Assembly: GCA_006226895.1 (NCBI GenBank) | Contig: SBFN01000164.1 | Coordinates: 1 to 6,475, forward strand | Reading direction: 5' to 3' | DNA from: Deltaproteobacteria bacterium | GTDB lineage: Bacteria > Desulfobacterota > Desulfuromonadia > Desulfuromonadales > BM103 | DNA: 6,475 nt | Part shown: positions 1-6,114 of the stretch, in pieces | Numbering within the stretch: position 1 is the first letter of the stretch | How the letters are laid out: each line of letters starts with the position of its first letter | The notes under the pieces: generated by a model | Told to the model about the DNA's origin: nothing | What the model saw: the letters and a program-made list of their open reading frames with translations, nothing else | Databases searched by the model: none | Program-made: the position numbers and the translations under genes

Positions 1-19
1 GATGTATTGCAATTATTTT

Positions 20-25
20 AAGGAG
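20..25 (+). promoter_or_regulatory. Ribosome binding site of gspC
   Basis: The hexamer AAGGAG lies 8 nt upstream of the GTG at 34. This is good Shine-Dalgarno spacing and supports GTG as the start of gspC, since no ATG or other well-placed start occurs in this frame nearby. No promoter can be judged, because only 33 bases precede the gene. Confidence 0.8.
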
Positions 26-33
26 TTGACGGG

Positions 34-918
34 GTGAACAACAATGCAGTCCTGATTTTATTCCAAAAATTCCACCGTGAATTCTGCTTACTCTTATTGG
101 TCCTGTTCGGTCTTGCCTGTGGTCAACTGGCAGCAACTCTGACCGGTGTTCTGTTGCGGCCAAAGAGTGTGGCCGAGTCAACCAGTCAGGCCGGAGCAGC
201 AATCGCAAGGACAGAGTTCTCAAGCCACGACCTCGCCCAGATTCTGCAAAAGAATATATTTGACCCTTCTGCACGAAGTACCAGCCCTACGACTCTTAAA
301 GCCATCACCCCTGTTAGAAACAATAAAAAAACGACCCGCGGCGATCTGACCATGATAGGCACCTTGGTGGCCGGAGACGACTCAAGCGTATTACTGGAAA
401 TCAGCAAAAAAATTCAGTTATTTCATCTCGGCGAAGAGCTTCCTGATGGAGGCGTAATCGAGGAAATCCAGCGTAACAAGGTGATCGTCCGCAATCGCGA
501 CGAGTCCACAACTGAACTGGTCCTCCACGATGAAGAACGCAAGCCCACCGGGAATAGAGCAAAAGCAGCGACCAGGGTTGGAATTCGGAGTGCCGGAGAG
601 AACCGCTGGACAGTTTCGCGTGAGACTGCTGATGCGGCGCGGACGAATATCGCCGAGCAGTTACGTCTGGCCCAGATGGAACCCAGGATCGTCAATGGAC
701 AAACGAACGGGTTTCTGGTCAGGAAACTTTACACCAGATCGTTGCTCACACAGATGGGGATCCAACGTGGCGACGTGATTCTGAGGGTTAACAATATGAG
801 GCTCGACAGCCCTGAGAAAGCTTTGCAAATTCTTCAACAGCTCAGGGAGGCACGACAGCTAACCGTCAATCTGGAACGTAATGACAAACCTATGACATTT
901 GCATATGAGATCAACTAG
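34..918 (+). CDS. gspC: Type II secretion system protein GspC (inner-membrane clamp protein, HR and PDZ domains)
   Basis: GspC is a bitopic inner-membrane protein that joins the T2SS platform (GspL, GspM) to the outer-membrane secretin and takes part in substrate recognition. The 294-residue product has the expected plan. A short cytoplasmic N-terminus is followed by one hydrophobic anchor at about residues 17-41, and then a periplasmic linker containing the NIFDP motif (74-78). The HR (homology region) beta domain spans about 104-165, with MIGTLV near its start and LGEELPDGG at 132-140. A charged linker leads to a C-terminal PDZ domain at about 215-291, with the GFLV strand (226-229) and MGIQRGDVILRVNN (241-254) as the carboxylate-binding-loop side and core of the fold. 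The GTG start is set by AAGGAG 8 nt upstream. The gene is followed 12 nt later by gspD, whose HR-binding N0 domain is the known GspC partner. GspC proteins diverge strongly, so domain order and context carry the call. A PDZ protein of other function is unlikely here. Confidence 0.93.
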   Translation: MNNNAVLILFQKFHREFCLLLLVLFGLACGQLAATLTGVLLRPKSVAESTSQAGAAIARTEFSSHDLAQILQKNIFDPSARSTSPTTLKAITPVRNNKKTTRGDLTMIGTLVAGDDSSVLLEISKKIQLFHLGEELPDGGVIEEIQRNKVIVRNRDESTTELVLHDEERKPTGNRAKAATRVGIRSAGENRWTVSRETADAARTNIAEQLRLAQMEPRIVNGQTNGFLVRKLYTRSLLTQMGIQRGDVILRVNNMRLDSPEKALQILQQLREARQLTVNLERNDKPMTFAYEIN

Positions 919-922
919 GAGG
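917..922 (+). promoter_or_regulatory. Ribosome binding site of gspD, overlapping the gspC stop
   Basis: A perfect AGGAGG begins inside the TAG stop codon of gspC (916-918). It sits 5 nt before a TTG at 928 and 8 nt before a GTG at 931. The 8-nt spacing equals that of gspC and gspG in this window, and GTG is a commoner start than TTG, so I favour GTG 931. The overlap with the gspC stop suggests translational coupling. Confidence 0.8.
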
Positions 923-930
923 ACCCCTTG

Positions 931-3105
931 GTGAAAACCATAACCAGCAATCGATTGCTAGCGACACAGTTCATCATCGGTATCTTGATGTTCTTTCTGC
1001 TTTTGCCGGTGCCAGGAGCTGTTCAGGCAGAGGGTCAGGTGACACTTGACTTCAGAGACGTCGAACTGAGTGACCTGGTGCAGACAGTCAGTGAACTGAC
1101 TGGCAAGAATTTCCTTTATGATGACCGTGTTAAGGGCAAGGTCACCATCGTCTCTCCGGACAGTATGAGCCTTGAAGAAGCTTATCAGCTCTTCCTCTCG
1201 GTTCTCTATGTCAAAGGCTTCACCATCGTTCCCTCGGGCAAGGTCAACAAAATAGTACCAATAAAGGGGGCCAAAAGTGAAAACCTGCCGACAGTGGTTG
1301 GTGGCAAACGACAGAATTCAGACCAATTCGTTACCCGGCTGGTGAGGTTGCAGCATCTCGACGCAGCCACGATTGCCAACAGCATATTAGGCCCTCTGGT
1401 CCCGGCGGCAGGCAACCTCCTCGCTTACCCGCCAACAAATACCCTGATCATAACTGACAGCGGCGCAAACATTGATCGCTTGATGCGCATCATCCGTGAA
1501 CTTGACATCCCTGGTTCTGCCAGCGTTCTAGAAGTTATTCCTCTGTTCAATGCCGATTCTGAAGAAGTCGCTAAAATCTGCGCCGAAATCATTAACCAGC
1601 CAGGGGCAACGCGGGCCCGTCGTGTCCGTAAAGATGCCACACCAGCTGCACAAGAAGACGTCAGCAAGATCATTTCCTACAAACGGACCAACTCCTTGAT
1701 TGTCATGACCAACCCTGACGACTTGGCCCTGATTAAGGGACTGATTAGCCGCATGGATCAGGATTCGGACAGCAAGCGTTCCAACATCAACCTCTACTAT
1801 CTGGAGAACGCTGACGCAGAAACACTGGCGGCAACTCTCAACGAAATTCTCACTGGTATCAAGGCTCAGACACGGAACGCCGGCAAAGACCGTGACAATA
1901 AAGGCCCTCTCTCTTCAGCTCCTTTGACAATTACTGCCGACAAACCAACCAATTCATTAATTATCAATGCCCGCCCTGAAGACTACGCCACTCTGCAGGA
2001 GATCATCAAAAAACTCGATATCAAGCGAAAACAGGTGTATGTCGAAGCTCTGATCCTGGAACTTTCCATGGACGCCACCCAGCGTCTGGGTGTTTCTCTG
2101 CAGGGGGCGGCGAGCTATGACGACGATGGACTGATTTTCGGCAGCAGTAATCAGAACACCGGACCGCTCGGTCTCGGTGATGGTCTGGATGACGGTGGCA
2201 CCGGCGGTGTGCCCTCACTGCTGACCCGTGCGGTGGACGGCTTGCTGGCAGGTGGTTTTTTTAATCCAATCACAGTGACCGGCCCGAACGGCAACGAAAT
2301 TACAGTACCGACATTATCGGTGCTGATCGACATCTCCAAAACAGACAGCGACGTCAATATTCTTTCTGCACCCCGGCTGCTTACATCCGACAACGAAGAG
2401 GCGGAAATCATCGTCGGTGCAAACGTACCAATCATTACTGGACGCCTGACCGACACTGGCAGTGATGGCCTGGCCCAAAGTGTCTCTGTAGAACGCCAGG
2501 ATGTTGCCTTGGTCCTGCGTTTCACCCCGCAAGTGACCGAAGGAGATCTGGTGCGTTTAAGCGTTTATCAAGAGTTAACCGACATTGTTCCTGCAACGGC
2601 CGGGTTGACTGCAAGCGTCGGTGACCCCAATGAGGTCGGCCCGACGTTTACCAAGCGTGTGCTGCGCAACACGGTTCTGGCCGAAAATGGCAAGACCGTG
2701 GTCTTGGGTGGTCTGATTGATACGAGTGTCACCGAATCAGTGACCAAGGTGCCTCTTCTCGGCGACATACCCCTGCTCGGATGGCTCTTCCGTCGGACCT
2801 CCACAACCGAGGAAAAGACCAATCTGCTGGTCTTTATCAACCCGACGATCATCAAAGATACTGGCGACCTGGCCCGGATCACCGGCCGCAACCGTCAAGC
2901 CGCCAGCGGGTTCCTTGACGATAAAGTGATCGACGCCCTACCAGAGAATTTTTTCGGTGAGCTAGGCAACTCTCCTGAGCCAGAGGCACCGGGAGTAAAG
3001 ACTGCTACTGACACGGACGATACGATCCAGACCGCACCGGTAGAGAGCGCCTCAGGCGAAAGCAGCAACTGGGCAACTCCGCCGCCACGGCGGGTTTCAG
3101 AATAA
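931..3105 (+). CDS. gspD: Type II secretion system secretin GspD (outer-membrane channel)
   Basis: GspD forms the multimeric outer-membrane channel through which folded exoproteins leave the periplasm. The 724-residue product (725 if TTG 928 is used) starts with a Sec signal peptide: a long hydrophobic core, then AVQA with likely cleavage after about residue 33. There is no lipobox cysteine. N0 (about 36-111) begins with VTLDFRDVELSDLV. Three KH-like repeats follow: N1 (about 133-193), N2 (about 198-277) and N3 (about 286-363). Each carries the N-(S/T)-LI(I/V) strand: NTLIITD, NSLIVMT, NSLIINA. The secretin domain (about 367-642) opens with VYVEALILELS, contains the gate motif NVPIITGR (498-505), and ends with the secretin signature VPLLGDIPLLGWLF (607-620) and LLVFINPTII. 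A roughly 80-residue acidic, Pro/Ser/Thr-rich tail follows and could hold a pilotin-binding segment. Full N0-N3 and T2SS context separate it from the type IV pilus secretin PilQ, which usually has AMIN domains, and from type III secretins. Confidence 0.96.
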   Translation: MKTITSNRLLATQFIIGILMFFLLLPVPGAVQAEGQVTLDFRDVELSDLVQTVSELTGKNFLYDDRVKGKVTIVSPDSMSLEEAYQLFLSVLYVKGFTIVPSGKVNKIVPIKGAKSENLPTVVGGKRQNSDQFVTRLVRLQHLDAATIANSILGPLVPAAGNLLAYPPTNTLIITDSGANIDRLMRIIRELDIPGSASVLEVIPLFNADSEEVAKICAEIINQPGATRARRVRKDATPAAQEDVSKIISYKRTNSLIVMTNPDDLALIKGLISRMDQDSDSKRSNINLYYLENADAETLAATLNEILTGIKAQTRNAGKDRDNKGPLSSAPLTITADKPTNSLIINARPEDYATLQEIIKKLDIKRKQVYVEALILELSMDATQRLGVSLQGAASYDDDGLIFGSSNQNTGPLGLGDGLDDGGTGGVPSLLTRAVDGLLAGGFFNPITVTGPNGNEITVPTLSVLIDISKTDSDVNILSAPRLLTSDNEEAEIIVGANVPIITGRLTDTGSDGLAQSVSVERQDVALVLRFTPQVTEGDLVRLSVYQELTDIVPATAGLTASVGDPNEVGPTFTKRVLRNTVLAENGKTVVLGGLIDTSVTESVTKVPLLGDIPLLGWLFRRTSTTEEKTNLLVFINPTIIKDTGDLARITGRNRQAASGFLDDKVIDALPENFFGELGNSPEPEAPGVKTATDTDDTIQTAPVESASGESSNWATPPPRRVSE

Positions 3106-3114
3106 AAATCAGGC

Positions 3115-3118
3115 AAGG
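3115..3118 (+). promoter_or_regulatory. Weak ribosome binding site of gspE
   Basis: AAGG lies 5 nt before the ATG at 3124, in the 18-nt gap after gspD. It is clearly poorer than the AGGAGG-type sites before gspC, gspD, gspF and gspG. This fits low production of a cytoplasmic ATPase needed in few copies, but that link is inference. Confidence 0.5.
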
Positions 3119-3123
3119 TATAG

Positions 3124-4824
3124 ATGAAGACCTGGCGATTGATCGGTGACATATTCGTTGAAGATTTCAACGTTTCACAAGAGCATGTCGATGCGGCATT
3201 GGCTGAGCAGAAAGAAACGTCAAAGCGCCTCGGCGAGCTCCTGCAAAGCCGGCAGTTTATAGACTCAGCTCTCCTGGCACGTTCACTGGCAGTGCAGTAT
3301 GAACTGACTTTTATAGATCCCATCCCCGACGAAACTACTGCTGACGACCTGCTTGCCCTGATCCCGATCAACTTTGCCAAGCAATACCTTATTTTCCCTC
3401 TCGGTCGCAACGACTCCCAACTGCAGGTAGCCATCTTCGATCCAACTGACAGCCGTCCGCTGAATGACCTGGCGACCTTGACCGGGGCGATGATTGAGCC
3501 ATGCCTTGCCACCCCGGAAGAGATTTTGCGCGCGATCAACCGGGTTTATGAAAAACATGCTGGAGGAACCAATGAGGTCATCGAAGAGATTGAGGATCGT
3601 GACAACAGCGATCTGGACACCCCTTTCGAGCCGCGCGACCTGCTGGACACTTCAGACGAAGCACCGATCATACGTTTCGTCAACAGCCTGATCACCCAAG
3701 GCTTCAAAGAACGCGCAAGCGACATCCATATCGAACCTTTTGAACAGGAGCTGATCGTCCGCTACCGGATTGACGGTATCCTCTATGAGGTGCACAAGCC
3801 ACCACTGAAGGCCCACGCCGGGATCGTCTCGCGCATCAAGATCCTCGCCCAACTCGATATCGCAGAAAAAAGACTCCCCCAGGACGGCCGTTTCCGTGTG
3901 CGCATGGCGGGGCGTGACATGGACCTTCGCGTTTCGACCCTGCCTACTGCTTACGGTGAGCGTGTCGTCCTGCGCCTGCTTGACAAGTCGGCCAGCATCC
4001 TCAGTCTTGAGGAAATCGGCCTGGAGACTTCTCTCCTCAAGCCTTTTGAAGCAATGATCAACAAGAATCACGGGGTTTTTCTCGTCACCGGCCCAACCGG
4101 TTCAGGCAAAACGACCACGCTCTACGCTGCTCTGACGCGACTGAATAATCGTGAAAAAAACATTATTACCGTAGAAGACCCGATCGAGTACCAGCTGCCG
4201 GGTGTCGGTCAGATTCAGGTTAATCCGAAGATCGACCTGACTTTCGCCAATGGCCTGAGATCGATCCTGCGCCAGGATCCGGACATCATCATGGTCGGCG
4301 AGATTCGGGATCGCGAGACCGCCGAGATTGCCGTGCAGTCAGCGTTGACCGGCCACATGGTTTTTTCCACGCTACACACCAACGATGCGGCCGGAGCCTT
4401 GACGCGCCTGGTGGAGATGGGCATTGAACCCTTCCTGGCCGCATCCAGCATTGTCGGTATATTCGCCCAGCGCCTGGTGCGGACCATCTGCCCACACTGC
4501 AAAGAAACAGACCAGCCTCCGGAAGAGTTGCTTCGCGAGATTTCCAAAGAGTGCTCTCTCCCTCCCGGCTCAACCTTCTACCGCGGAGCAGGTTGTGAAA
4601 AATGCATGCAGATAGGCTATTGGGGAAGAACAGGCATTTATGAACTGTTGAAGGTTGATGACGACATTCGCGAGCTGCTTTTGCAGGATAAGGACGCGGC
4701 CACGATAAAAAAGGCGGCTGTTAAGTCAGGAATGCAATCTCTGCGTTCTGCAGGACTATCCACAGCGTTGCAAGGCATCACGACACTCGACGAAATCATG
4801 CGAGTCACCCAGGAGGAGGTTTAG
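3124..4824 (+). CDS. gspE: Type II secretion system ATPase GspE
   Basis: GspE is the cytoplasmic hexameric ATPase that powers pseudopilus assembly, docked to the membrane through GspL and GspF. The 566-residue product has an N-terminal T2SSE_N/MshEN-type region (about 1-145), with two helix-rich repeats near residues 6-29 and 35-58. An acidic linker (about 147-178) leads to the N2 domain, with RASDIHIEP (197-205) and RLPQDGRF (250-257). The ATPase core follows: Walker A GPTGSGKT (323-330), Asp box ITVEDPIEY (348-356), Walker B DIIMVGEIRD (387-396) with the catalytic-type Glu393, and His box TGHMVFSTLHTND (409-421). The C-terminal zinc-binding tetracysteine motif, CPHC (456-459) and CEKC (491-494), is intact and typical of GspE/PilB enzymes. 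The ATG is the first start in frame after gspD, 18 nt downstream of its stop. PilB and MshE share the domains, so the assignment to GspE over a pilus ATPase rests on the neighbours gspC, gspD, gspF and gspG. Confidence 0.96.
   Translation: MKTWRLIGDIFVEDFNVSQEHVDAALAEQKETSKRLGELLQSRQFIDSALLARSLAVQYELTFIDPIPDETTADDLLALIPINFAKQYLIFPLGRNDSQLQVAIFDPTDSRPLNDLATLTGAMIEPCLATPEEILRAINRVYEKHAGGTNEVIEEIEDRDNSDLDTPFEPRDLLDTSDEAPIIRFVNSLITQGFKERASDIHIEPFEQELIVRYRIDGILYEVHKPPLKAHAGIVSRIKILAQLDIAEKRLPQDGRFRVRMAGRDMDLRVSTLPTAYGERVVLRLLDKSASILSLEEIGLETSLLKPFEAMINKNHGVFLVTGPTGSGKTTTLYAALTRLNNREKNIITVEDPIEYQLPGVGQIQVNPKIDLTFANGLRSILRQDPDIIMVGEIRDRETAEIAVQSALTGHMVFSTLHTNDAAGALTRLVEMGIEPFLAASSIVGIFAQRLVRTICPHCKETDQPPEELLREISKECSLPPGSTFYRGAGCEKCMQIGYWGRTGIYELLKVDDDIRELLLQDKDAATIKKAAVKSGMQSLRSAGLSTALQGITTLDEIMRVTQEEV
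4811..4819 (+). promoter_or_regulatory. Ribosome binding site of gspF inside the gspE 3' end
   Basis: AGGAGGAGG sits within the last codons of gspE and also encodes part of its QEEV C-terminus. Its final AGGAGG is 5 nt before the GTG at 4825. The gspE stop (4822-4824) directly abuts the gspF start, which favours coupled translation of ATPase and platform protein. It also fixes the GTG as the gspF start. Confidence 0.85.
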
Positions 4825-6042
4825 GTGCCCCTGTTCGAATACACCGGACTTGACAGCCAGGGACGCAAAGTCTCCGGACGGATCGACGGCACCGGTCGCA
4901 AGCTGGTGACGCAGCAGTTGCGTGAACAGGGCATATTCCCGACAGAACTATACGAAGGCACGACCCCACAGAGGAACCGTCGTTGGGCCGACCTGTTGGT
5001 CAGAATGCAGCGGTCAACCGCAGAGCTTTCCTCCGCAACGCGTCAACTGGCAACTCTGCTCAGCGCCGGACTCTCCCTGGACTCTGCGCTCGGTACCGTC
5101 GCAGAGCAAACCGACCAGCCTCTAACCGCCCGGGTTCTTGCCGATGTTCGCGAAGAAGTCATTCAGGGCAACCCATTGCACCAGGGGTTGGCAAAGCATC
5201 GCGCGGTCTTCCCTGACCTTTACATCAATATGATTCAGGTCGGCGAGAATAGCGGAACGCTCGATGAGGCCTTGCATCGACTCGCCGATTTTCTTGAAAA
5301 CCAGGCACGTACCCGTTCTCGGATACAAGCGGCGCTCGCTTATCCTTTGCTGATGTCACTGGTTGGCAGCGGCGTACTGGCCTTCCTCTTCGTATTCGTT
5401 GTACCGAAAATCACTCGTATGCTTCAGGAAATGGAAATGGTTCTACCCTGGCCAACTCTGCTGCTGATCAACCTGGTCGATCTCTTAGCTGACTGGTGGT
5501 GGTTGCTGGCCGCCGGTCTGGCGATCATCATTACTCTGCTACAGCGTTATCGAAGCACCGAAGCGGGCCGTTTACGCACCGACCAGTTTCTCCTTAAAGC
5601 GCCCCTTTTCGGTCGATTGTTACTCCTCATTTCTACCGCCCGGTTTGCGAGGACTCTTGGCACGCTCTTACAGAGCGGCGTGCCCTTGCTCAAGGCTCTG
5701 GAGATTGCACGCAACCTGCTCACCAACCACGTCCTCAGTCGAGCCGTAGCGACAGCAATACAACGTGTTCAGGAAGGCGGTAGTCTGGCAGCGGCTATGC
5801 GCGAGACAGCTGTTTTCCCGCCGATGCTGGCCCAGGTGACTGCTGCAGGCGAGAAGAGTGGAAAACTGGAGGAGATGCTCTTTCGCGTCGCCGACACTTA
5901 TGAGCATCAAACAGATCTGTCAATGACCAGTATGCTTTCACTGCTGGAACCCCTCATGATTCTGTTCATGGGCGTTGTTGTCGGTTTCGCTGTACTGGCG
6001 ATTCTGCTGCCAATTTTCCAGGCCAGCCAGGGATTTGGTTAG
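4825..6042 (+). CDS. gspF: Type II secretion system platform protein GspF
   Basis: GspF is the polytopic inner-membrane protein at the base of the T2SS, thought to bind GspE on the cytoplasmic side and couple ATP hydrolysis to pseudopilin insertion. The product has 405 residues, the usual GspF length. It starts with the typical MPLFEYTGLDSQGRKVSG segment and has two copies of the T2SSF domain, at about 70-194 and 272-396. The duplicated motif is visible as MIQVGENSGTLDEAL (136-150) in the first copy and AAGEKSGKLEEML (340-352) in the second. The conserved pairs TRQLATLLSAGL (72-83) and ARTLGTLLQSGV (275-286) open the two copies. Hydrophobic segments at about 172-193, 211-240 (with a WWW patch at 224-226) and 372-397 give three membrane spans. 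The GTG start abuts the gspE stop. PilC of type IV pili is the near relative; gene order makes GspF the firm choice. Confidence 0.96.
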   Translation: MPLFEYTGLDSQGRKVSGRIDGTGRKLVTQQLREQGIFPTELYEGTTPQRNRRWADLLVRMQRSTAELSSATRQLATLLSAGLSLDSALGTVAEQTDQPLTARVLADVREEVIQGNPLHQGLAKHRAVFPDLYINMIQVGENSGTLDEALHRLADFLENQARTRSRIQAALAYPLLMSLVGSGVLAFLFVFVVPKITRMLQEMEMVLPWPTLLLINLVDLLADWWWLLAAGLAIIITLLQRYRSTEAGRLRTDQFLLKAPLFGRLLLLISTARFARTLGTLLQSGVPLLKALEIARNLLTNHVLSRAVATAIQRVQEGGSLAAAMRETAVFPPMLAQVTAAGEKSGKLEEMLFRVADTYEHQTDLSMTSMLSLLEPLMILFMGVVVGFAVLAILLPIFQASQGFG

Positions 6043-6065
6043 CAAGAACATATCATTTCAAGACT

Positions 6066-6114
6066 CAGTTAACAGTTAAAGGAGTTTCTCACATGTCAGC
6101 TGATAATAACTGTT
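6066..6114 (+). other. Tandem 7-mer and inverted repeat around the gspG start
   Basis: In the 50-nt gap between gspF and gspG, CAGTTAA is repeated directly at 6066-6072 and 6073-6079. The segment AACAGTTA (6071-6078) is the exact reverse complement of TAACTGTT (6107-6114), inside gspG codons 5-8. In mRNA the two arms could form an 8-bp stem whose roughly 28-nt loop holds most of the AAAGGAG ribosome site (6078-6084) and the ATG (6093). Whether it forms or regulates anything is not shown; short repeats of this size can occur by chance. Confidence 0.3.
6078..6084 (+). promoter_or_regulatory. Ribosome binding site of gspG
   Basis: AAAGGAG lies 8 nt before the ATG at 6093. It is a strong site with optimal spacing, as expected for the most abundant T2SS component, and it settles the gspG start. 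I see no convincing -35/-10 pair in the short gap after gspF. Confidence 0.8.

Noticed and set aside
2151..2525. 124-codon open frame on the - strand inside gspD
   Set aside because: It is antisense to the secretin domain, and its Pro/Ser-rich part simply mirrors the Gly/Asp-rich GspD loop.
2895..3539. 214-codon open frame on the - strand across the gspD-gspE junction
   Set aside because: It lies antisense to two well-supported genes. Its translation is Ser/Arg-rich with no recognisable domain, and it looks like the mirror of normal codon use on the + strand.
3652..4071. 139-codon open frame on the - strand inside gspE
   Set aside because: It is antisense to the conserved N2 and early ATPase regions of gspE, whose protein motifs explain the base sequence. 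No domain or credible independent origin is visible.
6043..6092. Separate promoter for gspG in the gspF-gspG gap
   Set aside because: TATCAT at 6051-6056 resembles a -10 box, but no -35-like hexamer lies at suitable spacing; the nearest TTGGTT is only about 10 nt upstream.
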